Assembly: GCA_022241785.1 (NCBI GenBank)
Contig: JAKOMP010000001.1
Location: forward strand, 1-64,000
Direction: 5' to 3'
DNA from: Cyanocohniella sp. LLY
Lineage (GTDB): Bacteria; Cyanobacteriota; Cyanobacteriia; Cyanobacteriales; Nostocaceae
DNA length: 64,000 bases
In this document: positions 8,566 through 18,603 of the stretch, one piece after another
Position numbering within the stretch: position 1 is the stretch's first letter
Layout: every line of letters starts with the position of its first letter
The notes under the pieces: model-generated
What the model was told of the DNA's origin: nothing
Database searches by the model: none
What the model saw: only the letters and a program-made list of their open reading frames with translations
Program-made: the position numbers and the translations under genes

Positions 8566-10251
8566 ATGGGACAAGGTTTTCTGCAAATAGGTTTAACGCT
8601 GTGTATTGTCATAGCCATTACTCCATTTTTGGGAAAATACATAGCGCGTGTTTTCTTGGGAGAAAGAACATTACTTGACTTTCTCATGAACCCCATAGAA
8701 CGAAGCCTCTTTCTGCTAGCAGGTGTCAACAGAAAAGATAATATGACAGCCGGGGAGTATGTCCGAGCATTACTTTTCAGTAACCTGATTATGGGTATTT
8801 TAGTATACTGGCTGCTATATTTCCAAAGAATATTACCTTGGAATCCGAACGGCTTTAGCTCACCTACTTGGGATATATTACTACATACAGTTGTTTCATT
8901 TGTCACTAATACTGGGCAGCAACATTACACTGGTGAGACAACCTTAAGTTATTTTAGTCAGGTAGGAGCCTTAGGCTTTTTGATGTTTACCTCAGCCGCT
9001 ACAGGTCTAGCGGTGGGCATTGCCTTGATGCGGGGCTTAACAGGGAGAAAGCTGGGTAACTTTTATGTTGATCTTACCCGTGCTATTACCAGAATATTAT
9101 TACCTATTTCTGTTATTGGAGCGATCGCCTTAGTTTTATTGGGTGTACCGCAAACATTAGATGGAACACTGGTTGTGGAAACCCTAGAAGGTGGCACACA
9201 ATATATTGCCAGAGGGCCCGTAGCCTCCTTTGAGATGATCAAAATGTTAGGCGATAACGGCGGTGGTTTTTTTGGCGTTAACTCTGCCCATCCCTTTGAA
9301 AATCCCGATGGTGCTTCTAATTTAATCGAAGCGATCGCCATGATTGCCATTCCTGCATCCTTAATTTACACCTATGGCGTATTTAGCAAAAACATCAGAC
9401 AGGCTTGGCTACTATTTTGGATGGTATTTATAGCTTTTGTAATTTTAGTTTGGATAGCCATCGGTGGAGAACAACAAGGTAATCCCCTAGTTAATGGCAC
9501 ATTGGGATTAGAACAACCCAATCTCGAAGGCAAAGAAATTCGACTTGGCTGGGCACAAACAGTATTATGGGCAGTCATGACTACCGCCACCATGTGTGGT
9601 GCAGTTAACGGAATGCATGATTCCTTAATGCCACAAGGACTATTTTCGACATTATTCAACTTATTTTTGCGAGTAGTCTGGGGAGGTCAGGGAACTGGAA
9701 TAGCTTACCTATTGATTTATATAATTTTGACTGTCTTCTTAACCGGGTTCATGGTAGGACGCACCCCAGAATTTTTAGGGCGCAAAATCGAAAAGCCGGA
9801 AATCATCCTTGCCAGTGTAGTCCTGCTAATTCACCCAATTGTGGTGTTAATTCCCAGTGCCATCACATTGGCCTATCCATTTTCCTTATCGGGAATTAGC
9901 AACCCCGGCTTTCACGGTATTTCCCAAGTAGTTTACGAATATGCCTCAGCTGGTGCCAACAACGGCTCTAGTTTAGAGGGATTGACCAACAACACTTTAT
10001 GGTGGAACCTCAGTACCTGTTTCAGCATGTTAGCAGGACGCTACATCCCGATGATCGCCATCTTGTTATTGGCTGGCAGTATGTCTGGTAAACCAACCAT
10101 ACCGGAAACAACTGGTACCCTCAAAACAGATTCCTTGGTATTTACCACTGTTACCGCCGGATTAGTACTGATTTTAGCCATGTTAACCTTCTTTCCAGTA
10201 TTAGCCCTAGGCCCAATAGCCGAAAGCTTTAAACTCGCATCTGGTAGTTAA
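8566..10251 (+). CDS. kdpA: Potassium-transporting ATPase, K+-binding subunit A
   Basis: A 561-residue membrane protein that forms the potassium channel-like part of the high-affinity KdpFABC pump. The four selectivity-loop regions are readable: [50 protein letters not shown] and [14 protein letters not shown]. About ten hydrophobic segments are present and the length is normal. It is the first gene of a kdpABC operon; kdpB follows after 106 bases of mostly repeat DNA. In other bacteria kdp is induced at low potassium or osmotic stress by KdpDE, but no kdpDE genes are present here. Confidence 0.97.
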   Translation: MGQGFLQIGLTLCIVIAITPFLGKYIARVFLGERTLLDFLMNPIERSLFLLAGVNRKDNMTAGEYVRALLFSNLIMGILVYWLLYFQRILPWNPNGFSSPTWDILLHTVVSFVTNTGQQHYTGETTLSYFSQVGALGFLMFTSAATGLAVGIALMRGLTGRKLGNFYVDLTRAITRILLPISVIGAIALVLLGVPQTLDGTLVVETLEGGTQYIARGPVASFEMIKMLGDNGGGFFGVNSAHPFENPDGASNLIEAIAMIAIPASLIYTYGVFSKNIRQAWLLFWMVFIAFVILVWIAIGGEQQGNPLVNGTLGLEQPNLEGKEIRLGWAQTVLWAVMTTATMCGAVNGMHDSLMPQGLFSTLFNLFLRVVWGGQGTGIAYLLIYIILTVFLTGFMVGRTPEFLGRKIEKPEIILASVVLLIHPIVVLIPSAITLAYPFSLSGISNPGFHGISQVVYEYASAGANNGSSLEGLTNNTLWWNLSTCFSMLAGRYIPMIAILLLAGSMSGKPTIPETTGTLKTDSLVFTTVTAGLVLILAMLTFFPVLALGPIAESFKLASGS

Positions 10252-10357
10252 AAAAATGAGGGGATGAGGAAGATAAAAACAAAGATGTTGGTACTCACCG
10301 AAAATCTTTCCCCCCTGCTCCCTGCTCCCTGCCCCCCTGCCCCCTCCCTGCCCCCCT
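10252..10357. repeat. CCCTGCTCCCTGC low-complexity repeat between kdpA and kdpB
   Basis: The spacer ends in about 45 bases made of CCCTGCTCCCTGCC-type words that run right up to the kdpB ATG, so kdpB has no visible purine-rich ribosome binding site. The same word family occurs around 41477-41590 and 41905-41945. Confidence 0.65.
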
Positions 10358-12460
10358 ATGAACCTTGCACCTACCTCTCAAGTGAAATCACTTCGTTCTC
10401 GACCGAGCGATCGCCGCAAAGTTAGTAAAAAAGCTAGGCTAAATAGTACAAAACTGTACCTCAGAGCCGTTAGAGATGCTTTTATCAAACTCAATCCCCA
10501 AAATGCCATCAAAAACCCAGTGATGTTTTTGGTGTGGCTGGGGACAATTGTGACTCTAGTTTTAACCATTGAACCCAATTTATTTGGGCCAGCCCCAGAA
10601 GAGAATCCCCAACTTTTTAACGGCTTATTAACAGGGATTTTGTTCTTCACCGTTTGGGTGGCTAATTTTGCGGAAGCATTGGCTGAAGGACGGGGTAAAG
10701 CCCAAGCGGATATCTTACGAGCTACAAAATCACAAACGACTGCTAAAAAACTGGCCCCCGATGGCACAATTTCTGAAGTTCCTTCTACTAGTCTGCGGCA
10801 GAGCGACACCATCTATTTAGTAGCTGGCGATATTATCCCCGCTGATGGTGAAGTCATCATGGGTGTAGCTTCGGTGGATGAATCGGCCATTACTGGAGAA
10901 TCTGCACCAGTTATGAAGGAATCAGGTTCGGATGTTGCTAGTTCAGTAATTGGTGGTACACGAATTATTGCTGATGAATTGATTGTCCGGATTACAGCCA
11001 ATCCTGGTAAAGGGTTTATTGACCGCATGATTGCTTTATTGGAAGGAGTAGAACGCAGCAAAACACCGAACGAAATCACCTTAACAGTGTTACTAGCCGT
11101 TTTCAGTTTCATCTGTTTGTTGGTTGTAGTCACATTGCCTGTATTCGCCTACTACGTCCAGATTCCAGTCAGCGTATCAGTTTTAATTGCCTTATTGGTG
11201 GCACTAATTCCTACTACCATCAGTGGGTTATTAAATGTCATTGGTATTGCCGGCATGGATCGAGTCGCCCAATTTAATATTATTGCCACCTCTGGACAAG
11301 CAGTGGAAGCTTGTGGCGATGTTAATACCTTAATTCTCGACAAAACAGGCACGATTACTTTAGGCAACCGTCTAGCAGAGGAGTTTATTCCTGTCAATGG
11401 CCATTCACTTGCAGAAATGGCTAATATTGCCTTAATTGCCAGCATCTTTGATGATACACCTGAAGGAAAATCAATTATCCGCATGGCCCAAAGACTCGGT
11501 GCCCGATTTGATTTTGATCCTCATCAGGCAGCCAGAGTAGACTTCTCTGACCAAACACGCATGAGTGGCACTAACATGTTTGGTGGACGTGAAGCCCGCA
11601 AGGGAGCAGTAGGAGCAATTAGAGAATTTGTGCGTCTCCGTAATGGACAAGAACCCCCAGAACTAGATGTGGTATACCAACGTATTTCCCAACAGGGAGG
11701 TACACCCTTAGCAGTTTGTCTTGATCACGAAATCTATGGTGTGATTTATCTCAAAGATATTATTAAACCTGGTATCCGCGAACGTTTTCAGCAGTTACGC
11801 CGCTTGGGAGTGCGGACAATCATGATTACTGGGGATAACCAGATTACTGCATCTGTGATTGCTTATGAAGCCGGAGTCAATGACTTTATTGCCGAAGCTA
11901 CAGCAGAAGATAAAGTCAGCGTTATTCAAAAAGAACAAGCAGCAGGCAAACTGGTAGCTATGACCGGAGATGGCAATAACGACGCCCCCGCACTAGCACA
12001 AGCAAATATCAGTATAGCCATGAATACAGGGACGCAAGCAGCTAAAGAAGCAGCCAACATTGTAGATTTGGATTCTGATCCCACCAAGCTGATCGATATT
12101 ATGAGTATCGGCAAACAATTATTGATTACCCGTGGAGCTTTGACTACATTTTCCATTGCCAATAATCTTGCCCAATGCTTGGCAATTATTCCCGCTATTC
12201 TGGCTATTGCTAAGGTGCAAAGCTTCAATATTATGAATTTGTCTAGCACAAATTCTGCTGTATTATCAGCCCTGACTTATAATGCGCTGATTATTCCGGC
12301 TTTGATTCCTTTGGCTTTAAAAGGAGTACAGTTTAGACCTCTAACAGCTAATCAGCTACTACAACGCCATATTCTAATTTATGGTTTGGGTGGGGCGATC
12401 GCACCGTTTATCGTCATTAAATTCATAGATATGCTGATTACGGCAGTGGGATTGGCTTAA
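10358..12460 (+). CDS. kdpB: Potassium-transporting ATPase, catalytic subunit B
   Basis: A 700-residue P-type ATPase that hydrolyses ATP to drive potassium uptake through KdpA. The actuator loop TGES is in SAITGESAPVMKE, the phosphorylated aspartate is in LILDKTGTITLGN, and the hinge motif is AMTGDGNNDAPALAQANI. Membrane helices flank these domains as expected. The N-terminus is rich in Arg and Lys for about 35 residues, a modest cyanobacterial extension. No purine-rich ribosome binding site is visible, because the leader is the C-rich repeat. kdpC follows after 43 bases. Confidence 0.97.
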   Translation: MNLAPTSQVKSLRSRPSDRRKVSKKARLNSTKLYLRAVRDAFIKLNPQNAIKNPVMFLVWLGTIVTLVLTIEPNLFGPAPEENPQLFNGLLTGILFFTVWVANFAEALAEGRGKAQADILRATKSQTTAKKLAPDGTISEVPSTSLRQSDTIYLVAGDIIPADGEVIMGVASVDESAITGESAPVMKESGSDVASSVIGGTRIIADELIVRITANPGKGFIDRMIALLEGVERSKTPNEITLTVLLAVFSFICLLVVVTLPVFAYYVQIPVSVSVLIALLVALIPTTISGLLNVIGIAGMDRVAQFNIIATSGQAVEACGDVNTLILDKTGTITLGNRLAEEFIPVNGHSLAEMANIALIASIFDDTPEGKSIIRMAQRLGARFDFDPHQAARVDFSDQTRMSGTNMFGGREARKGAVGAIREFVRLRNGQEPPELDVVYQRISQQGGTPLAVCLDHEIYGVIYLKDIIKPGIRERFQQLRRLGVRTIMITGDNQITASVIAYEAGVNDFIAEATAEDKVSVIQKEQAAGKLVAMTGDGNNDAPALAQANISIAMNTGTQAAKEAANIVDLDSDPTKLIDIMSIGKQLLITRGALTTFSIANNLAQCLAIIPAILAIAKVQSFNIMNLSSTNSAVLSALTYNALIIPALIPLALKGVQFRPLTANQLLQRHILIYGLGGAIAPFIVIKFIDMLITAVGLA

Positions 12461-12503
12461 ATTTCCATTTTCCCTATTCGCAATTTCCTACTTTCCACTC
12501 CCT

Positions 12504-13109
12504 ATGATGAATTTTATTCAAGAAGCTAGTAAAGCAATTCGCATTACTCTGGTGCTGTGGTTAGTGACAGCACTGATTTATCCTTTAGCCATCCTAGTAG
12601 TTGGTCAAGCTTTGTTCCCATTGCAAGCTAATGGTAGCATCATGGTAAATATAGAAAACCAACCAATTGGTTCGGCTTTGATTGGTCAGACGTTCACCTC
12701 GGAGCGTTATTTTCATGGTCGTCCCAGTCTTGTCAGATATAGTCAAGGTAGAAGGGCCAGTCCCACCGGCATATCTGGTGCTAGTAATCTCGCTCCTAGC
12801 AATCCCGCACTAGTGGAGCGAATTGTCGAACAAGCAACTCAATTTCGAGACGAAAATATTCAACCCCTTGCTGATTTAATTTATACTTCCGGCTCTGGTT
12901 TAGACCCACATATTTCCGTGAGATCAGCCAGGCAACAATTGAGGCGAGTTGCCCGGGCCCGTGGGGTACAAGATGATGAAATTATCCCGTTGCTAAATCA
13001 GTATACTGACGGGAGATTTCTCTGGATTTTTGGCGAACCGGGAGTCAATGTTCTCCGATTGAATTATGCTCTGGATTTGCAAGAAATTAACCGTTTGCAA
13101 AATCAATAG
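12504..13109 (+). CDS. kdpC: Potassium-transporting ATPase subunit C
   Basis: A 201-residue single-span protein that stabilises the KdpAB complex. It has one N-terminal membrane helix (about 14-37) and the family motifs IGQTFTSERYFHGRPS, SGLDPHISVRSA and FGEPGVNVLRLNYALD. It closes the operon. In Anabaena strains I recall kdpG and a truncated kdpD near kdpC; neither is present, and a hairpin terminator follows at 13143-13177. Confidence 0.95.
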   Translation: MMNFIQEASKAIRITLVLWLVTALIYPLAILVVGQALFPLQANGSIMVNIENQPIGSALIGQTFTSERYFHGRPSLVRYSQGRRASPTGISGASNLAPSNPALVERIVEQATQFRDENIQPLADLIYTSGSGLDPHISVRSARQQLRRVARARGVQDDEIIPLLNQYTDGRFLWIFGEPGVNVLRLNYALDLQEINRLQNQ

Positions 13110-13142
13110 AGATTAGATAATAGTAGCAATTATTACCTCAAA

Positions 13143-13177
13143 AATGCTCCGGTTTCCTTTGGTGATTCTGGAGCATT
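13143..13177 (+). terminator. Probable kdp operon terminator
   Basis: A 10-bp stem (AATGCTCCGG with CTGGAGCATT, one G-T pair) with a 15-base loop lies 33 bases after kdpC. The downstream T-run is weak, so this may only be a transcript-end hairpin. Confidence 0.5.
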
Positions 13178-13329
13178 ATCAAATATTCACAAATATATTG
13201 AATGCACGCTAGCCTAAGAGAATGTCAGTAAAATTTCTCTGACAAGCAAACTCATATAACTTGACAAAAGTTTGAAATTTTGCGTTGGGTGACAAAACTA
13301 CTAATCAAACGTGAGTTCGATAAGCTGGA

Positions 13330-13492
13330 AATGACCCCTCTCCAAACCTCTCCCCTGCAAGGAGGAGCCACTGCGTTGGGCGGCTATGCCGACTTGTAGC
13401 AAGTGGCGTCAGAGGCTTAAAAGGCTTATTATTTCGTACCACGTGAGATATTTTTTGCCCCTTCTCTTGTAGGGAAGGGGTTGGGGTTAGGT
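13330..13492. repeat. Dispersed repeats in the moaA leader
   Basis: Two repeat blocks lie before moaA: CCCCTCTCC...GGAGGAGCC with TGCGTTGGGCGGC, and CCCCTTCTC...GGGAAGGGG followed by TTGGGGTTAGG. Related words occur near 41800-41890 and 59665-59982. The second block can fold as a hairpin (CCCCTTC with GAAGGGG) 30 bases before the moaA start, where it could affect translation. Confidence 0.6.
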
Positions 13493-13515
13493 TCCGTCGA
13501 ATTCACGTTAATCAA

Positions 13516-14502
13516 ATGAACCAGGTAGACTACCTTAGAATTAGCCTCATTGACCGTTGTAATTTTCGGTGTCAGTACTGTATGCCTGAGGGGGCAGAAC
13601 TAGATTATCTACTCAAGGAACAATTATTAACTGACGCAGAATTGCTCACCCTCATTCAAGAGGTGTTTATTCCCGCAGGCTTTACTCGGTTTCGGTTAAC
13701 TGGTGGGGAACCGTTACTGCGTCCCCGTGTAGTGGAGTTAGTGAGGGCGATCGCTTCATTGCCCCAAACTGAAGATCTATCAATGACCACCAACGGGTTT
13801 TTATTGGCTCCTATGGCGCAAAGTCTATATGATGCTGGTTTGCGTCGCATCAATATTAGCTTAGATTCTCTTGATCCCCATATCTTTGATAAAATTATTG
13901 GTAGTCGGGGGCGTTCTCGTTGGCAAGAAGTTTGGCAAGGGATTCAAGCTGCTTATAAGGTAGGATTTGACCCCCTGAAGCTAAATGTTGTGGTTATCCC
14001 CGGTGTCAATGACCACGAAATTCTCGATTTAGCAGCCTTAACTATTGAGCGTCAGTGGCACGTCCGATTTATTGAGTTTATGCCCATTGGTAATTGGCAA
14101 TTGTTTGGCGATCGCGGTTGGGTATCTTCAGCAGATTTACGGCAACGCATAGGTGACGCCTGGGGCTTGACAGAATCCCAAGTTTGTGGTGCTGGGCCTG
14201 CCGATATATTTCAAATTCCTGGTGCGAAGGGGACACTGGGATTTATTAGTCAAATGTCAGAATGTTTTTGCGATCGCTGTAACCGAATGCGCTTTTCAGC
14301 CGATGGTTGGCTACGCCCCTGTTTATTAAATGAAACTGGTCAAATAAACTTAAAAGCTGCTCTCCGTACTGGTGTAAGTACTCATCAATTACAACAACAG
14401 GTCAAAAATTTATTGATAATCAAGCCAGAAATTAATTTTAAAGAGCGCGACTCTGGCACTGCGGGTCTTTATAGCCGTACCATGTCGCAAATTGGTGGTT
14501 AG
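13516..14502 (+). CDS. moaA: GTP 3',8-cyclase MoaA (molybdenum cofactor synthesis)
   Basis: A 328-residue radical SAM enzyme that makes the first step of molybdopterin synthesis from GTP. The N-terminal cluster motif is [14 protein letters not shown] (Cx3Cx2C). The C-terminal cluster cysteines are in [12 protein letters not shown] with the later C in LRPCLLN, and the TGGEP motif is in [12 protein letters not shown]. The usual C-terminal double glycine is present as QIGG. Molybdenum cofactor feeds nitrate reductase in cyanobacteria. No other moa genes are in the window. It is convergent with rpsD. Confidence 0.97.
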   Translation: MNQVDYLRISLIDRCNFRCQYCMPEGAELDYLLKEQLLTDAELLTLIQEVFIPAGFTRFRLTGGEPLLRPRVVELVRAIASLPQTEDLSMTTNGFLLAPMAQSLYDAGLRRINISLDSLDPHIFDKIIGSRGRSRWQEVWQGIQAAYKVGFDPLKLNVVVIPGVNDHEILDLAALTIERQWHVRFIEFMPIGNWQLFGDRGWVSSADLRQRIGDAWGLTESQVCGAGPADIFQIPGAKGTLGFISQMSECFCDRCNRMRFSADGWLRPCLLNETGQINLKAALRTGVSTHQLQQQVKNLLIIKPEINFKERDSGTAGLYSRTMSQIGG

Positions 14503-14577
14503 TTATTTCACTAGTCACTAGTCATTAGTCATTTGTAAAGTCCTAGGGACTAAGGACTAATGACCAAGGACTAATAG
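14503..14577. terminator. Palindromic heptamer-repeat block between convergent moaA and rpsD
   Basis: The spacer is built from TAGTCAT/GGACTAA heptamers. It folds as a perfect 10-bp stem (GTCATTAGTC at 14521-14530 with GACTAATGAC at 14555-14564) whose loop contains a second hairpin, AGTCC-TAG-GGACT at 14539-14551. It could serve as a terminator for both genes, although neither side has a strong T-run. Confidence 0.55.
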
Positions 14578-15186
14578 TTAGGCTTGTCGTGAGTAGTATT
14601 CCACCACGAGCAATTCATTAACTTGCAACGCTACCCATTCGCGCTCAATAACACTGTTAACTTTGCCAGTTAACTTGTTTTTGTCAAATTCCAGATGGCT
14701 AGGGAGGTTAGCTAAACCAGGATATTGCAAATTGGTTTCCACTAACTTCCGTGATGCTTCTCGGTCTCTGATTGCAATTACTTCACCGGGACGGCACTGG
14801 TAACTAGCAATGTTCACTACACGACCATTAACCGTGACATGACCGTGATTTACCAGTTGACGAGCTGCGGGAATGGTAGGAGCAATACCCAACCGAAAAA
14901 CTGTATTATCCAAGCGCATTTCTAGCAGTTGTAGCAGCACTTGTCCTGTAGAACCTGTCACACGTCTGGCTTTACGCACATAACGCAACAGTTGTTTTTC
15001 TGTCAAACCGTAGTTTAAACGGAGCTTTTGCTTTTCCTCCAGACGGACGGCATACTCAGAACGCTTTTTGCGATTCTGACCATGTTGACCTGGTGGATAG
15101 GCACGTCTAGCACTTTTACGAGTTAATCCTGGCAATTCGCCCAAGCGACGTACAATTCTGAGGCGTGGCCCTCTATATCGGGACAT
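14578..15186 (-). CDS. rpsD: 30S ribosomal protein S4
   Basis: A 202-residue primary 16S rRNA-binding protein that nucleates assembly of the small subunit. Family features are the start [20 protein letters not shown], a basic N-terminal domain, and the S4 RNA-binding domain around [33 protein letters not shown]. Length and sequence are normal for cyanobacteria, where rpsD stands alone outside the main ribosomal operons. Confidence 0.98.
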   Translation of the reverse strand: MSRYRGPRLRIVRRLGELPGLTRKSARRAYPPGQHGQNRKKRSEYAVRLEEKQKLRLNYGLTEKQLLRYVRKARRVTGSTGQVLLQLLEMRLDNTVFRLGIAPTIPAARQLVNHGHVTVNGRVVNIASYQCRPGEVIAIRDREASRKLVETNLQYPGLANLPSHLEFDKNKLTGKVNSVIEREWVALQVNELLVVEYYSRQA

Positions 15187-15626
15187 GAGTTTCCTTAATC
15201 TAATCCTGTTTAACTTTTACCCAGACATTCCATTTTGACACTCTCCTGATTATAAGTCAGGAGATTCTTGGTTTGATGAAAATGCTTGTCTTGACAGGAC
15301 TTATCCCCCCAAGTCGAAACATTTTCTTTCCAAGCCTAAATTCCGGCTTGCCTTGCCGTACTCTTACAAACCGGTTTTTTGTGTTTATTTAATTTTGTAG
15401 ACTATCCAACTACTACATTGGTTGACGCTGTATTTCTAACTCAGAAATACTTTTTACGCTGTCTACTGGTTGCACATTTTGACTATATTAACACCATTTT
15501 CTGCCGAATAGATGCTGCCTATATTGATGCTTCCCCGAAAAAGCTGCCTATGACTATATTTCCTAATTTGCCGGAGAGTTGCCGCATATTTGAGTTAGCA
15601 TAACTTTGGGTGTTTGGAGAACGGCA
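15187..15626. other. Intergenic region upstream of rpsD with a possible IS605-type end
   Basis: About 440 bases between divergent rpsD and the secreted Cys-repeat gene. It contains a perfect 7-bp hairpin, CTCCTGA-N7-TCAGGAG at 15243-15263, followed by ATTCTTGGTTTGATGA. I recall this arrangement from the ends of IS200/IS605 elements in Nostoc, so it may be a leftover end. No tnpA or tnpB frame is present. A 74-codon frame at 15379-15603 looks random. Confidence 0.4.
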
Positions 15627-16274
15627 ATGTACAAAAAAAAGTTTGGTAAAACTGATAACCAAGAAGGCAGTTCTACTGTGAAGATATTTCAGGCGAAAAA
15701 AGTTTCTTCATTACGACTGACAGCGCCAGTTTTGGTGATAGCTGGATGGTTATCAACAATGGCTCCAAGTATGGCTGTCACTACCTCTTATGCTAACGAT
15801 TACCGCGTTTGTACAGCTCAACTTTTGAATTTGGGCTTAACGGCACAAGAAGTATCACAAGGTTGTGCAAAAGCACTGCGTCCGAGGGACTTATCTGCCT
15901 GCGTGGCTACAATTAATCAACAAACGCAAGTTCCCCCTGTAGATGCGCTCTCTTCTTGTAGGCAGTCTCGCCGTCCCCAAGAATTAGCTAACTGTGTGGT
16001 TGGTGTCAGCAGGAATACAGAAGGGGCTGTCAATCCATCAGTCTTAAATTACTGTGGTCGTAGTTTATTGCCAGTGCGTTTTGCTGAATGTGTAGTGGGC
16101 TTACGTAGTGAGATTGAAATGGCGCCTACTCAGGCAATGGATACTTGTATCGATGCCAGTGATAGAGTGACTGGACTTTTACCTGCTGCTGCACCACCAA
16201 CTCAAGTTCCCCGTGGGGGATTTAATCCTTCTTTTGAGGTGACACCAATGCCAGGAAATCCCATAAATCAATAA
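15627..16274 (+). CDS. Secreted Cys-repeat hypothetical protein
   Basis: A 215-residue protein. GGAGA six bases before the ATG at 15627 decides the start over an in-frame upstream ATG at 15606. A basic N-terminus is followed by a hydrophobic stretch (about residues 30-50) ending in SMAVTTSYA, so export or membrane anchoring is likely. The mature part has about three repeats of 35-40 residues, each with a pattern like C-x-x-A/S-x-x-P-x-x-x-A-x-CV (CAKALRPRDLSACV, CRQSRRPQELANCV, CGRSLLPVRFAECV). The Pro-rich tail is probably disordered. Paired cysteines suggest disulfides in the periplasm. I do not know a function; it stands alone between rpsD and hetR. Confidence 0.7.
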   Translation: MYKKKFGKTDNQEGSSTVKIFQAKKVSSLRLTAPVLVIAGWLSTMAPSMAVTTSYANDYRVCTAQLLNLGLTAQEVSQGCAKALRPRDLSACVATINQQTQVPPVDALSSCRQSRRPQELANCVVGVSRNTEGAVNPSVLNYCGRSLLPVRFAECVVGLRSEIEMAPTQAMDTCIDASDRVTGLLPAAAPPTQVPRGGFNPSFEVTPMPGNPINQ

Positions 16275-16832
16275 ATTTAAGTCTATCAAGTCTTGAAGGT
16301 GACTACTTTTTTCTAGGCTGGACAAACAGCCTATTATTTTGTGTGGCAGAAATAATTTATGTTGATCAATTGTACATTGCTAATCTCATACCAAGGGAAA
16401 AAATGATGGTAATAGATGGATAGAAAAAAGTCAGATGCACAGAAAAAGGTATTGATCATCCCCAGCCTAAAATCCAAAATGGTATGAGCTGATGGCAAAA
16501 TGTCCACACCATTGTTTGAGCCAAGGCAAAGGTAAAAAACCAACCCTATTGCGTATGTTTCAACACAGTACTATTAGAGTACAGTGTAGACGTAAATAGG
16601 GATACCATTTTACAACTGAAAAGCCTATTCTATAAGCCTTTTGATTTTGATTGTTCCTAGTTCGCTGCTATCTTTTGGTGTTCAATTCACCAATATTTGG
16701 ATAAGTACAACACAAGCTAAATCATCCATCCATCCCAATCAATGAAATGATGGCATGTTGTGCCGTAGACACTATGACGAATTACGCACAGCGTTACTCG
16801 TACAACTTTTTAATAATTTCCCACCTAAAATA
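16275..16832. other. Intergenic region between convergent Cys-repeat gene and hetR
   Basis: About 558 bases that form the 3' side of both flanking genes. I see no gene and no strong terminator. A 69-codon minus-strand frame at 16334-16543 has no recognisable features. Confidence 0.45.
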
Positions 16833-17765
<933 letters not shown>

Positions 17766-17936
17766 TTATTCATCACACCAAACTATGTAGTATACACCCA
17801 ATTTACACTTATGTCTTCACTCCAGACCCTTAATATCATCATCCTTTGACACCAGGATTACTGGTATTCAAAATTGATAATTACTCTGCATCGGGGAAAT
17901 GATCACACAACAACTGTTCTTGAGCATTTAGCAGAA

Positions 17937-17950
17937 GTAAATCTTGCTAC
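17937..17950 (-). promoter_or_regulatory. NtcA-like box upstream of hetR
   Basis: GTAAATCTTGCTAC fits GTAN8TAC and lies about 205-218 bases before the hetR start. No TAN3T follows at 20-24 bases in either direction, so it is not a classical NtcA-activated promoter and may be chance. Confidence 0.25.
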
Positions 17951-18425
17951 AGACTACTTGCTATTTAACTTGGAAAAGCCGTGGCTTATGTACATGTTTC
18001 CGACGATGATAATTTATTTAGGAGGAAGTAATCTACCGAACTGGAGAATGCTAGCAGGATCAACCAGGAATTATAAACATAATATACTGCTTACAAGTTT
18101 CGGCGATTTTTCAGTAGTATAGGTAGTTGACTTGAGAGATAATTATAACCCTCTAATAAGGCTCATAATTTCAAATCTAAAATACCTTTTTATTTCTTAG
18201 AATATGATAGTCTATTTTAGTCTTTTTTTTTATTAATTTTGTATAAAGTAATCTCTTTTAATCATCTCTATCATTAACATTTAATTCTTTTATCAGCAAC
18301 TGTTTATAAAGATTCTCTGATATTTCACCCAAGAATTAAAGGTAACTTTTAATTCATTTTTTGGATTCACTTTTGGGTGAAGCGGCATGATAGATGAAAC
18401 TACTATGCATCAAGCATTACTAAAA

Positions 18426-18431
18426 TCCGGA
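18426..18431 (-). promoter_or_regulatory. TCCGGA (DIF+ type) motif upstream of hetR
   Basis: TCCGGA is the -35-like element reported for heterocyst-specific promoters in Anabaena PCC 7120. Here it lies about 695 bases before hetR. Read on the minus strand, CATAGT follows after 18 bases as a possible -10. Confidence 0.4.
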
Positions 18432-18603
18432 AAATTTGAGAATTGGGGAAAGTAGAATCTCCTCTGGGCATCAGAGATAATAGGGCATGAGATAGTAGTA
18501 TTTTTGTTAAACCTAACTGAGTATTAAATTGTAGGTTAAAAGCTCAAAATGACTCTTTTAGAAATTAACTTTAGTCATCTTAAGCTTGCTACTATTAAGT
18601 GAT

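Noticed and set aside
8504-8571. Possible KdpF-like short frame before kdpA
   Set aside because: The translated stretch ([16 protein letters not shown]) is hydrophobic but does not resemble KdpF and runs into kdpA in another frame.
15379-15603. 74-codon plus-strand ORF upstream of the Cys-repeat gene
   Set aside because: No ribosome binding site, no recognisable family, and odd composition; it covers the leader of a real gene.
17937-17950. NtcA-activated promoter for hetR
   Set aside because: The box fits GTAN8TAC but no TAN3T lies at the right distance, so I list it only as a weak box.
17874-18122. 82-codon plus-strand ORF upstream of hetR
   Set aside because: Lies in the hetR control region, with no motif or plausible start signal.
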